This document shows positions 1 through 9,600 of a DNA stretch of 64,000 bases, piece by piece. The first letter of the stretch is position 1. Each line of letters starts with the position of its first letter. The notes beneath the pieces were generated by a model. The model was not told the DNA's origin and did no database searches. It saw only the letters and a list, made by a program, of their open reading frames with translations. Source of the stretch: Campylobacterales bacterium. GTDB lineage: Bacteria > Campylobacterota > Campylobacteria > Campylobacterales > Sulfurovaceae. Location: positions 1 through 64,000 of the forward strand of contig JACXUM010000010.1 of assembly GCA_014763895.1 (NCBI GenBank), read 5' to 3'. The position numbers were made by a program, and so were the translations under genes.

Positions 1-1
1 T

Positions 2-376
2 GCAACAAAAACCAGAACGGTCAATGTGATCGAATGTCCAAGCGTGAATCCTATTACCGGACAATGTGAAGCCGAGATCGGTGATGATACGCAAGCCCCT
101 CTTGTTACCTTAAACGGTGATGCAACGGTCCATGTTGAAGGAAACAGTACTTATGAAGATGCCGGCGCAACTGCGACGGATAATGTAGATGGCGCATTAA
201 CACCGGCAATGTCAGAAAATAATGTCAATACAGCAGTAGCTGATACTTACAGTGTGGTTTGGTCTGCAACAGATAATGCAGGCAACACAGGTTCAGCAAC
301 AAGAACGGTTGTCGTTGATCAAGAGCAGAGCGGATGTCAAGTGGTTAACCCAATTACGGGTCAATGTGAAGATTAA
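2..376 (+). CDS. C-terminal part of an Ig-like repeat surface protein (5' end outside window)
   Basis: The frame is open to the left edge, so only the last 124 residues are visible. They contain one complete immunoglobulin-like domain of the DUF5011/HYR kind (the run YEDAGATATDNVDG is typical) and the last strand of a preceding one (TKTRTV). Each domain is followed by the same short linker, C-x2-VNPITGQCE; the second copy is the very end of the protein. Such domains are found in secreted or surface-anchored bacterial proteins, where they act as stalks or adhesion modules; that role is inferred. The next gene starts 22 bases downstream. No membrane or sorting segment follows the last linker, so any export signal must lie upstream of the window. 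Confidence 0.75.
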   Translation, partial: ATKTRTVNVIECPSVNPITGQCEAEIGDDTQAPLVTLNGDATVHVEGNSTYEDAGATATDNVDGALTPAMSENNVNTAVADTYSVVWSATDNAGNTGSATRTVVVDQEQSGCQVVNPITGQCED

Positions 377-398
377 TTAAATGAAGGAAGGATTAAAA

Positions 399-1082
399 AT
401 GTTTTTTAAATCAAAATTTTTAACAAAGTCGGTAGTGACCGCATCGGTATTGAGTGGTTCTCTTTTTGCTACGGATTATACAAATACAAGTTTTTACGTT
501 GCCTATGATAATAATGACAAGACTCAATATGCCTTGGTAATGCCGGCCATTAATAAGGTTTATACACATCAGGCCGGTCATATTCAGGCAGCTGATCTTA
601 CACGTGTTGATGATCAGTTCAGCGGTTTACCGACATACAATAACGGAGAACTCTGTTTCCCGACACTTAAAGCAGGCGCTACAGGAGAGAGTGGCGCATC
701 TATCATGGCGGGTCAATGTTATGATGTAGATTTCTACTACACACAAAAAAAGACAATAGCAGAGGGTACAGCATTCATGCTTTACTATGATGTATCCGAT
801 AAAGTTTATGAAGGTCTTGCAGGCCAACCTACAACTTTCTTGGTAGTTAAAGATGGTTCAACCATTCATAACGAAAACAGTATCACAGAAGATGATTATA
901 CAAACTTCAGTTTCAATCATGCGACAGCGGCTGTTACGCTTCAAGAGTCTTCACTGCCACAGGAGGCATTGCCATCTTCTATCACAGGCGAGATGACATT
1001 GACAAAAGACAAGATATGGTTGATCGACGGGTTGGTAGTGGTAGAGAGCGGTGCTTTTGACAATTATCGGACATGCGGGTAA
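399..1082 (+). pseudogene. N-terminal fragment of a parallel beta-helix surface protein, frame lost at about 1050
   Basis: Start chosen at 399, where AAGGAAGG lies seven bases upstream; an in-frame ATG at 381 lacks such a site. Residues 1-24 form a signal peptide (MFFKSKFLTKS, hydrophobic core, SLFA). The rest resembles the N-terminal half of Campylobacterota surface proteins whose C-terminal half is a right-handed beta-helix; the phrase DKIWLIDGLVVVESG normally leads into the first helix coils. Here the frame instead runs into CFDNYRTCG-type nonsense and stops at 1082, while the expected continuation (LTIIGHAGNAQV) appears in the next frame from about 1056. A deletion with frame loss near 1050-1056 explains this best. 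A sequencing or assembly error is possible. Function unknown. Confidence 0.65.
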
Positions 1083-2406
1083 CGCTCAAGTGAAGCCATA
1101 CGAGGTCAACGCAGACTTTACAGCAGATGATACCAATATGGAAGATAGTTCAGGGATCCTTAGACATGTGAAGATTCTAAATTCGGGTATCACGATGGAG
1201 GTCGATAAAGAGATCAACGGACTTTCAATGGTAGGTGTCGGTTCAGGAACAGTTGTAGAGAATGTGACAGTTGAGAGTTCAGATGACGACGGTATCGAGA
1301 TCTGGGGCGGTACGGTGAATCTTTCACATATCAGTATTACAGGATGTACGGATGACCATTTCGATATCGATGACGGTTATGCGGGAACAGTAAGAGACCT
1401 TAACATTACCCAAATTTCAGGTAACGCTGCGATCGAGATGTCAGGGACGACACATGCGACGTTTGACGGGTTCAATATCGTACAGAACGCATCTGCCAAA
1501 GAGGGCGGGATCTACTTTAAACAAGACGGTATCGGCGGACATTTCATGAACGGTACAGTGACAGACAACCAAGATGATGTATACGGTGCGATCTACTCTT
1601 TGAGTGCTGATAAGACTTCAGATACAGTAGATGCTGCCAACACTTCATTTGAGAACGTTGTGCTTGAAGGTACTTCTACCGGTGCAAGATTCACGGGTAC
1701 TTCTGCCATGGCTGAAGATCAGATGGTTCAATCAATTATGCAATTAAGATCGGAAGTAGAGAAGCTCTATACCCAGATCGATGAAAATAAAGATGCATAC
1801 AAGTCACAAATGAAGTCAAATTCGTTGCAGATTTCAGACAATGAAGCACAGATAAATCGCCAAGAAACTTCTTTAAAACTTACAAATCAAAATATCGAAA
1901 AAGTACAGAAAAAGATTGAGACGATGGGGGGCTCAACCTTGGATATTAAGCCGATGGTTTTTAATGCCCTGGATGCACTCGAAAATGTCATCAAAGCAGG
2001 CATACCGTTTAAAATAGATGAAAGAGTATCGGCTCTCCATCAAATCAAAAGTGATCTTAAAAGCGGCAATATAACCCAAGAAAAGGCATTAGCACTTACA
2101 TGGGCAAGCTATGATGATACATTACGCCTGACCAAAGAGATAGGTCAATTCAAACAAGAGATTATACTTGATGGAAAATCTACTATGGCGACGATTGCAA
2201 AAATCGGTTCTGTAATGATGTTCTTTGCAACTCCCGATGATAAAGTAGGTTATATCAAACAAAACGGCAAGCAGTATAGCTACATTGTTGTCAAAGATGA
2301 CACGGAACGTACACAGATTGTCGATTTTTTTGATTCTTTGCAAAAACAGATCCGTACCGGATATTTTACACTGCCAAATGCACTATTACTTAGGGGAGCT
2401 AACTGA
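1051..2406 (+). CDS. Chimeric ORF: beta-helix surface protein C-terminal part joined to a DUF3450 (TonB-associated) protein
   Basis: Residues 5-218 are the beta-helix portion that continues the interrupted gene upstream (SDDDGIEIWGG, CTDDHFDIDDGYAG). From residue 220 (Met at 1708) the sequence changes to a DUF3450 protein: coiled coil DQMVQSIMQLRSEVEKLY, then ALTWASYDDTLRLTKEIG and a globular tail. DUF3450 proteins are usually separate periplasmic proteins with their own signal peptide, encoded just before ttpC-exbB-exbD-tonB, which is the case here. The DUF3450 part has no signal peptide and no ribosome site before Met 1708, so the fusion looks like a second deletion junction near 1700-1715. 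The GTG at 1051 is only the first codon of the open frame, not a supported start. The stop overlaps the next start (TGATG). Confidence 0.7.
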   Translation: MLLTIIGHAGNAQVKPYEVNADFTADDTNMEDSSGILRHVKILNSGITMEVDKEINGLSMVGVGSGTVVENVTVESSDDDGIEIWGGTVNLSHISITGCTDDHFDIDDGYAGTVRDLNITQISGNAAIEMSGTTHATFDGFNIVQNASAKEGGIYFKQDGIGGHFMNGTVTDNQDDVYGAIYSLSADKTSDTVDAANTSFENVVLEGTSTGARFTGTSAMAEDQMVQSIMQLRSEVEKLYTQIDENKDAYKSQMKSNSLQISDNEAQINRQETSLKLTNQNIEKVQKKIETMGGSTLDIKPMVFNALDALENVIKAGIPFKIDERVSALHQIKSDLKSGNITQEKALALTWASYDDTLRLTKEIGQFKQEIILDGKSTMATIAKIGSVMMFFATPDDKVGYIKQNGKQYSYIVVKDDTERTQIVDFFDSLQKQIRTGYFTLPNALLLRGAN

Positions 2407-3740
2407 TGAAAGCATCATCTATGACCAAATTATTTTATATGATAGCAACATTGCTGATGGCATCGACTGCCGTACATTCAGATGAACTTGAAAGAGCATA
2501 CCAAAAAGAGTATGCCTATTTGAAAGCACAAAAGGCAGAGTTGGAAAAGAGGCTGATATCCGACAAGGCACAGCAAGAAATTGACCTGAATGCATCAAGG
2601 GGAAAGATAGAAGAACTCCAAAAGAAGCTGTTGGCAGTATCTGAGGCGGCAAAAATTAGTGGCGAAAAGCTTGAAAAACTTAATAAAGAATTAGCTGAAA
2701 AAGAAGAAAACGGCGGGCTAACCGGCAATATTGTAAATCAGGCACGTTTGACCCTTGAGCCTTATGGCATCATGCTCGCCGAGGGTAATCAAACGACAGA
2801 TCTGCAAAAGATTCAGCAAGCGTTTGCTGCTTCGCAGAAGCTTTATGGTGAGCTTTCTTCATTAAGAAATGAAAAGGGCGAGTTTTACCTGCCTGATGGC
2901 AAAAAAGTTAAAGGCGATATCGTAAAGGTCGGGAATATTGCTGCCTATGGTATCGCAAAAGAGGCTGCGGGCGCACTGGCACCGGCAGGAGAGGGTGCTT
3001 ACAAGTTATGGAATGCGGTAGGATCGTCTGATGATGCAAAAGCAATGTTTGCCAAGGAGAAGAGTGATACCATTGATATCTTTGTGTATGAAAACCTTGA
3101 TAAAGAAGTGGATTATGTAAAAGAAAAAACCATAGAAGATACACTGGAAGACGGGGGGATTATAGGGTACATCACTTTTGGGCTTGGTATTTTCGGGTTG
3201 GTGCTTTTGGGATTGAGGACGATCAATCTCATCCAAGCGAGCTCCAATGTCAATGAAATTGCAACAATTGTGGTTGAAAAGGTTCAAAGCGGGAAAAAAC
3301 ATGAAGCGCTTGAGGCAATTAAAAAGTATGAAGGTTCAACCGCAAGGGTGATCAAATCGGCGCTGAGAAATATCGATAAAGACAGGGAACATATCGAAGA
3401 TGTCATTATGGAAAATATCCTTAATGAAAGCAGTCAAATTGACAAATTTGGAAGTTTTGTGTTAGTCATTGCAGCCGTTGCGCCGTTGTTGGGCCTGCTT
3501 GGTACGGTAACCGGTATGATCGAAACATTTGACATTATTACGGAGTTTGGTACGGGTGATCCAAAACTTCTTTCGGGAGGAATTTCTGCGGCGTTGGTTA
3601 CGACCATGCAGGGCTTGATCGTAGCGATCCCGCTGTTGCTGCTTGGAAACCTTCTGTCAGGATGGGCACAGAATATCAAAGATTCGATGGAGCAAAATGC
3701 CTTGCATATCGTAAATCTTTATGAGAAGTATAGGGATTAA
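2406..3740 (+). CDS. TtpC-like MotA/TolQ/ExbB-family protein of the TonB system
   Basis: 444 residues. Signal-like hydrophobic segment at 8-24, then a long periplasmic coiled coil (about 25-105) and a linker. Transmembrane segments follow at about 250-270, 350-375 and 395-415. The C-terminal third carries the proton-channel core of the MotA/TolQ/ExbB family (VAPLLGLLGTVTGMIETF and LVTTMQGLIVAIPLLLLGN). This is the layout of TtpC, the extra inner-membrane component of the Vibrio-type TonB2 system, which works with ExbB, ExbD and TonB to energise outer-membrane receptors. Its start overlaps the preceding stop and exbB begins one base after its own stop, so translation is probably coupled. Length and domain order match the family. 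Confidence 0.85.
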   Translation: MKASSMTKLFYMIATLLMASTAVHSDELERAYQKEYAYLKAQKAELEKRLISDKAQQEIDLNASRGKIEELQKKLLAVSEAAKISGEKLEKLNKELAEKEENGGLTGNIVNQARLTLEPYGIMLAEGNQTTDLQKIQQAFAASQKLYGELSSLRNEKGEFYLPDGKKVKGDIVKVGNIAAYGIAKEAAGALAPAGEGAYKLWNAVGSSDDAKAMFAKEKSDTIDIFVYENLDKEVDYVKEKTIEDTLEDGGIIGYITFGLGIFGLVLLGLRTINLIQASSNVNEIATIVVEKVQSGKKHEALEAIKKYEGSTARVIKSALRNIDKDREHIEDVIMENILNESSQIDKFGSFVLVIAAVAPLLGLLGTVTGMIETFDIITEFGTGDPKLLSGGISAALVTTMQGLIVAIPLLLLGNLLSGWAQNIKDSMEQNALHIVNLYEKYRD

Positions 3741-3741
3741 T

Positions 3742-4356
3742 ATGCTCTCTCCACTTGAATTTGTCGGTAGATTTGTTGAGCTTATGAATGCAGGGGGGTC
3801 AGTAATGTGGGTACTTTTTGTACTAAATCTGCTCCTTTGGTATGGGCTTGGATATCGATATTTGTTGCTGCAGAGAGGAACAAAAGGAAGTGTCCGCCGT
3901 TTGATAGGCAAGCATTTATCCAGAGGCGAAGAACAGTCTATGCGAGGTGTACTCGATTATGCGGTTGCCGATGCATTAGGGGCAGCTAAAGAGGCGAAGG
4001 CTATCGGTGCAAATGTGCGAAAACATATAGAGGGTGTTTTGCTTCCCTACTATTCGGAAGTAAATACCTATAGAATTTTAACCAAAACGATAGTCATTCT
4101 TGCGCCATTGGTCGGACTTCTTGGAACGGTTGTCGGGATGATAGAGACGTTTGATGCACTTCAAAATAGTTCGATGTTCTCTCAGGGTACAAGTATATCC
4201 GGAGGTATTTCAAAAGCGCTCTTTACTACAGAACTGGGGCTGGTTGTAGCCGTACCAGGACTTATCATCGGGCGCGTATTTGATCGTAAAGCAGAGCGTT
4301 TTGAACTTGAATTTGAACAAATCACAGATATTATAGCTACGAAGGATGCGCAATGA
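3742..4356 (+). CDS. exbB: ExbB-like proton channel protein
   Basis: 204 residues from the ATG at 3742, which has AGGG six bases upstream; a longer frame from 3721 would overlap ttpC and is less likely. Three membrane segments: residues 23-43, about 118-140 and about 160-182. The MotA/TolQ/ExbB signature is clear (LAPLVGLLGTVVGMIETFDAL, ISGGISKALFTTELGLVVAVPG). Together with ExbD it forms the proton-driven motor that moves TonB. It is shorter than E. coli ExbB and lacks the long N-terminal tail, as in the ExbB2 branch. Its last codons overlap the start of exbD by four bases (ATGA). Confidence 0.88.
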   Translation: MLSPLEFVGRFVELMNAGGSVMWVLFVLNLLLWYGLGYRYLLLQRGTKGSVRRLIGKHLSRGEEQSMRGVLDYAVADALGAAKEAKAIGANVRKHIEGVLLPYYSEVNTYRILTKTIVILAPLVGLLGTVVGMIETFDALQNSSMFSQGTSISGGISKALFTTELGLVVAVPGLIIGRVFDRKAERFELEFEQITDIIATKDAQ

Positions 4357-4757
4357 GAATAAGACCGAAAAAACAAGAAGTGGACAATGTTGACGTATCC
4401 CCTCTGATTGATATGGTATTTATCCTATTGATCTTTTTTATGGTTACAACTACATTTGTAAAAGACATGAAACTCGACATCAACCGTCCCTCTGCAGCAA
4501 GTGCGAGCAAGGCTGACACAAAAGTAATACGTGTTTACATTGACAATGCGAGCCAGGTATATATAGACAATCAACCGGTACAGTTATGGGCGATCCAGAG
4601 TAAAATCAGGGATTTACTCCGTACATCAGCGGATAAATCCGTGTTGGTGATCACTGATGAGACCATTCCTGTTGAAACGCTTATTAATGTTGTAGACGAA
4701 TGTCGTATGTCAGGTGCAAAAGATGTAGCAGTTTCTACTTCTAAAGAGATGGGATAA
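4353..4757 (+). CDS. exbD: ExbD-like biopolymer transport protein
   Basis: 134 residues, ATGA overlap with exbB. One membrane segment near residues 18-38. It carries the family aspartate in the membrane-proximal motif VDVSPLIDMVFILLIFF (the Asp of LIDMVF carries protons in the family), followed by a periplasmic domain with the usual VLVITDETIPVETLINVVDECR segment. It partners with ExbB and TtpC in energising TonB. Length and motif are normal for the family. Confidence 0.9.
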   Translation: MRIRPKKQEVDNVDVSPLIDMVFILLIFFMVTTTFVKDMKLDINRPSAASASKADTKVIRVYIDNASQVYIDNQPVQLWAIQSKIRDLLRTSADKSVLVITDETIPVETLINVVDECRMSGAKDVAVSTSKEMG

Positions 4758-4764
4758 CCCTATC

Positions 4765-5403
4765 ATGAATCGTGAACAGTTTGTAAAGCAGAGGGCAAAA
4801 AGCTATGCACTCTTGACAATGTTGGCCGGATTGGCGCTCATGATGGTGCTGGTTGTTTCTTTTAATGCAAAAGTTGAGAAAAAAGAGAAAAAAGTAAAAG
4901 AACCTATGCGTTATGTAAAGGTCGCAAAGCAGGCTCAAAAAGTAGAGAAGCCAAAACCAAAACCAAAACCGCAGCCAAAAGCACAGCCAAAAGCACCGCT
5001 GCCGGATCTTGGCGCAATGCTGGGAGGCATTGAAATGAATATTCCGGAATTTGCCTCCTCGGATATCATGGGTGATGGTAAGAATATTTTAGGTGATGCG
5101 GCGTCAGATGCAGCCATGAGTGAAGGAACTGTAGATACAAAGCCGAGGGTTGTATCCAGGGGTCCGTTGGATTATCCGGCTGATGCGGCAAAAAAACGTA
5201 TCAAGGGATATGTGATCGTAAATCTTCTGATCGGGAAGGATGGAAGTGTAGAGATAGCAAAAGTGATCGCTTCAAGTCCCGCAGGCGTATTTGACCAGGC
5301 CGCGCTGAGAGGGGTCAGAAGCTGGCGTTTTGCTCCGGCTAAATATAAAGGCAATCCGGTCAAAGTATGGGCGAAACAGAAAGTTCGCTTCGATTTCAAT
5401 TAA
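4765..5403 (+). CDS. tonB: TonB-family energy transducer
   Basis: 212 residues. Membrane anchor at about 12-32 (ALLTMLAGLALMMVLVVSF), a charged stretch, a Pro-Lys spacer (about 54-76, KPKPKPKPQPK repeats) and a C-terminal TonB domain (about 130-212) with the pattern YP..A....I.G.V.V and SW(R)F.PA. It spans the periplasm and contacts the TonB box of outer-membrane receptors. Seven bases separate it from exbD and nine from the TPR gene downstream, so it belongs to the same operon. The periplasmic spacer is short, as in TonB2-type proteins that work with TtpC. Confidence 0.88.
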   Translation: MNREQFVKQRAKSYALLTMLAGLALMMVLVVSFNAKVEKKEKKVKEPMRYVKVAKQAQKVEKPKPKPKPQPKAQPKAPLPDLGAMLGGIEMNIPEFASSDIMGDGKNILGDAASDAAMSEGTVDTKPRVVSRGPLDYPADAAKKRIKGYVIVNLLIGKDGSVEIAKVIASSPAGVFDQAALRGVRSWRFAPAKYKGNPVKVWAKQKVRFDFN

Positions 5404-5412
5404 GGTGAAAAG

Positions 5413-6696
5413 ATGTTAAAAAAACTATCAATGTTATCGCTTGTTCCCTTTTTAATCTATTCACTTGAGGCGAAAGAACCCGCAGAACAAACGATCAACC
5501 ATATGGAAATAGCAACCATTATGTACTATGACGGCAAATATGATAAAGCACTTGAAGAGCTTCAGGAGGCTAAAGATTCTCATATGGATATAGAGTGGGA
5601 CAAGTATTATTCAATGAGAGGTTTGATCTTCCTTAAGGAGGAGAAATATCAAGAATCCATTCATGAGTTTCTAGAAACGATTAGGGCTCTTCAAAAGAAA
5701 GTATATACTCCTCCGGTTGAAGACAAACCTAAAAAAGAGGTTCTCTTTTCAGTCTTTTCAAATGAAAAAAAAGTAGATGAGCCAAGTATTAAAAAGCCTG
5801 TTTTTGATCCAGAAAAACTAAGAAAAGACCAAATTGAAGAGATCTATATTTACTTGTCCCAAGCCTATTATAAAGCCGGTCAATATATCAATGCCGTGCA
5901 AGCGCTTGATGACGCGGGGGATAAAGGGCGTGAAAATGCTTCACTCTTTACGCTTAGGGCAGAATGTTACTGGAAAGCGGATCAAAAAGGGCCGGCGATA
6001 GAAGCTTTGAACCGCGGTACGCTGCTTTTCCCAAATGACATCACTTTGTTGAAACAAAAGTTTTATTATTTTGCAGAGTTAAAGCTGTATCAGGCAGCAA
6101 TCGAGGCAGCAAAAGCATATATAAAAAAAGTTCCTGCAAAAGCTGAGGAATACATTATTTTGGCACAAATGCTTATGAGTGGCGGAGAGTTCAACGAGGC
6201 GATTAAAATCCTGGAAGAAGCAAAGCTGAAATTCCCGTCATCAGCGAAAGTGTATATCCTATTGGGACACTATTACAATCAAAATGATATGCCATATACG
6301 ACTGCAGATTTATTTGAAAAAGGATCCTATTACGATTCAAAATATACAAAAGAAGCTGCTGAAATGTACAGAAGGAACGGTTTGCTTGCACATGCTCTTT
6401 ATCTGAATTCAAAAATGACGGATAAGATCGAGAAAACGAAACAAAAAGTAGCCATCTACGTAAGCAGGGGTGAGTTTGAGATGATTATTGGCCTTAGGGA
6501 TGCATTGGATCGTTACGGATTGCTCAATGATGACAATATGCGTTATGCATTGGCTTATTCTTATTATATGGTTAAAGATTATGATAGTGCAGAAGCACAT
6601 TTAAAGAAGATCCAAGATGATGAACTTTTCTCCAAAGCAACGGTGATACGTAAAAATATAGAGAAATGTAAAAGTAATAGCCTGGAGTGTATCTAG
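5413..6696 (+). CDS. Periplasmic TPR-repeat protein of the TonB operon
   Basis: 427 residues. Signal peptide at 1-20 (MLKKLSMLSLVPFLIYSLEAK). The rest is made of tetratricopeptide-like helix pairs, for example AIEALNRGTLLFPND, AIKILEEAKLKFPSS and AEAHLKKIQDD. TPR proteins of this kind are commonly encoded next to TtpC/DUF3450 TonB systems; in Vibrio a TPR protein (TtpC/TtpB-associated) has been linked to TonB2 function. It probably acts as a periplasmic scaffold. Start has GGTGAAA before ATG 5413. Its stop is directly followed by the receptor start. Confidence 0.78.
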   Translation: MLKKLSMLSLVPFLIYSLEAKEPAEQTINHMEIATIMYYDGKYDKALEELQEAKDSHMDIEWDKYYSMRGLIFLKEEKYQESIHEFLETIRALQKKVYTPPVEDKPKKEVLFSVFSNEKKVDEPSIKKPVFDPEKLRKDQIEEIYIYLSQAYYKAGQYINAVQALDDAGDKGRENASLFTLRAECYWKADQKGPAIEALNRGTLLFPNDITLLKQKFYYFAELKLYQAAIEAAKAYIKKVPAKAEEYIILAQMLMSGGEFNEAIKILEEAKLKFPSSAKVYILLGHYYNQNDMPYTTADLFEKGSYYDSKYTKEAAEMYRRNGLLAHALYLNSKMTDKIEKTKQKVAIYVSRGEFEMIIGLRDALDRYGLLNDDNMRYALAYSYYMVKDYDSAEAHLKKIQDDELFSKATVIRKNIEKCKSNSLECI

Positions 6697-9600
6697 ATGA
6701 AAAAGTTAAGATGTTTTTTGCTTGCAATGATGTTGCCAATCATTATTTTTGCCAGTGAATCGAAAGAGGGTACGCTTTCAGTATTGCTGTTTAACGACGG
6801 TAAACCGCTCATTTCCAACGAAGTGAAGATCGATGGCAAAAATGTTTATGAAACAGATGCTGACGGTGCAGTAAAGGTAACGCTTCCGCAGGGAAAGCAT
6901 CAGCTGGAAATTTTTGGCAAAAATCCCTCAGGTGAAAATTTGGGATATTTTAAAAAACCGGTTTTGATCAAAGAAAACAGGAATACAGAAGTGATCGCGA
7001 CTCTTTCCAAAAGAAATGGCGACAGTATTGATATCGATACGCCTGTAGCTGTTTCCGCCATTAAAGACAGGGAAGAGGAAAAAGCGACAGGTACCGGAAT
7101 ATTAAGCGGCAGGGTAATGTCTTCAGAGGGCAATATGCCCATCGGTGGGGCAAGGGTATTTGTGCGAGGTACGGATGTCGATATCAGGACCGATGAAAAT
7201 GGATATTTTACCGCAACCGTACCATCCGGAAAATCATTAAGTATCTCAGTTGTGCACTCGGCATACAGTGCGGCAACGATAGGGGGAGTAGTAGTCAAAA
7301 AAGACGGCAAAACATCAAAAACGGTTAAGTTGACCCCGGCCAGTATGGAACTTGAAGAGTTTGTTGTGCTCGCTCCAAAAGTCGAAGGAAGTATTGCCGA
7401 TGTGATGCAAGAGGAGAAAAAAAGCAGTGCAGTCACCAATATACTCGGTTCAGAAGAGATGTCCAAAAAAGGCGATAGCGATGCTGCAGGTGCGCTCAAA
7501 AGGGTGACGGGTGTCACATTGGTCGGAGGAAAAAGCATTTATGTCCGAGGACTTGGAGATAGATATTCAAATGTCGAGATGAACTCGATGCCGCTGCCTT
7601 CTCCTGACCCGACCAAAAGGGCAGTACCTTTGGATATCTTTCCTTCCGGGGTTATCGGTTCAATGAAAGTCCAAAAGAGCGGTACGGCAGACATACCGGC
7701 AAGTTTTGGCGGGGGGTATGTAGATATCAGGACAAAAGACAATGCAAACGATGATTATGTCAAAGTCACCTTGGGGTTAAAAGGTAACAGCAATACGGGA
7801 AAAAATGTAGTAGACTATCAAGGAAGCAGCACGGATTGGACCGGTTTTGATGACGGGTATAGGGACATTGATCAAAGCATATTGGATCAAACGCATGTTG
7901 TTGTCGGCGAAAGCCCTACTTCTTTTTCGACAAGATATTATTTGAAAGAAGAACTCTCCGAGTTTATACAGAACTATGTAGGCGACAGAAAATATAACAT
8001 TGAATATAATCCGCTTCCTCTTGGCGGTAATGTCGGGGTAGAACTCTCTAAACATTATGATATCGATGATGAGAATAAGATTACTGTTTTTGGGAACTAT
8101 GAATATTCCCAAGAACATCAGTATCGCGAAGAAACGATTGCAAAATATGAATATGATCAAGAAAATGACACCATGTATGACAACCCAAGCAGTACAGGGT
8201 TTGCATTAAGATCTCTCTCAGACTATTCGCAGGCAGGTATATTTAATATCGGGTATAGTTTTGCAGATGTTTTCAATGTCAAATATACCAAACTTTATAC
8301 ACATAACGGACTAAAGGGGACAAAGTTATCCGTAGGAGAATTTGGTTCAAATCCCAATGAAATCTTTAGTTATCATGATTTGGAATGGGAAGAGAGGACC
8401 TTGCTGGCAGACCAGATCAATGGGGATCTTAAGTATGAGATTTTTGATACAAAAAGTGAGTTTGGTTTTGGATATGAAAAGGCAACTGCAGAATTGAGCC
8501 AACCCAATAACTTTAGATACATCTATGTTGATGATGACGGCTTGGAGAGCGGAGCACCGGGGTATCTGCAGAAGACATCAAACCAGTTTGCCAAAAGGCT
8601 GGCTTCAAATGATGATGTAGATGCTTTCTATCTTAAAAATAAACTTTTTATAGACATTTTTAGCGAAGAGGATTACCTTGATATCGGTTATGCTGGAAGT
8701 ATCAAAAAGAGAAAATCACAGTTTGACTCATATGCTATCAAAATCAATGGAGATGAAACAGAGTTCACTGATCCGATTGATACTATCTATGATGAGTATA
8801 TTCGCCCGGATATTTGGTATGATGATCGACGCTTTACATTGGAAAATAATACGCAGGCCAAAAATTATTTTGACGCAAATGTCGATGAGTCAGACTGGTA
8901 TCAAAGTATTTTTTTAAAACCAATTGAGTATTTGGAGGTTTTATTGGGATTGCGAGAAGTCAATGTTGAGCAAACAACAACTTCTTATTATTTATATTCA
9001 CGCAGGGAACATCCCGGTGAAGAGTATGACCCAAGCAAAAATAATACCTATCAGAAATATGATCGTGTTCTTGAGCTGGAAAATGAATTGTTTCCAAGTG
9101 CATCTTTAAAATACACATTTGATGAGAATAATACGATAGATGTGGCATACGCAAAAACGTATATTCTGCCGGATCTGCGTGAAGCATCAAGCGGTACTTA
9201 TTCGCATCCTTACGAAATTGCTGACGTAAAAGGGAACCCGGATTTGAATCATACGATGATAGAGAGCTACGATATTAAATACAGTCATTATTTCTCGTCA
9301 ACAGAAAATATCAAAGTCGGGTTGTTTTATAAAAAGCTTGATCAGCCGATTGAAGATACCATGGTGCCTTCCTCGTCATTGCCGATATACTCATTTATGA
9401 ACTCCCAAAGCGCTACGATGTATGGAGTTGAGCTTGATGGGAGGAAAAGACTTGATTTCATCAGTGAATGGATGAATGATTTTTACCTGTCAGGAAACTT
9501 TACCTATTCAGATTCTGATGTAACCATAGGGCAGGCACAAGAAGAGTTCTTAACATCAAACCATAGACAGCTGCAAGGTCTCTCCCAGATGGTTGTCAAC

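Noticed and set aside
360-420. Fur box for the TonB operon
   Set aside because: No GATAATGATAATCATTATC-like palindrome was found before the beta-helix gene or ttpC.
6900-7538. Open frame of about 212 codons antisense to the TonB-dependent receptor
   Set aside because: Composition is Ser/Leu/Pro-rich as expected from antisense reading, and the receptor plug domain lies exactly on the other strand.
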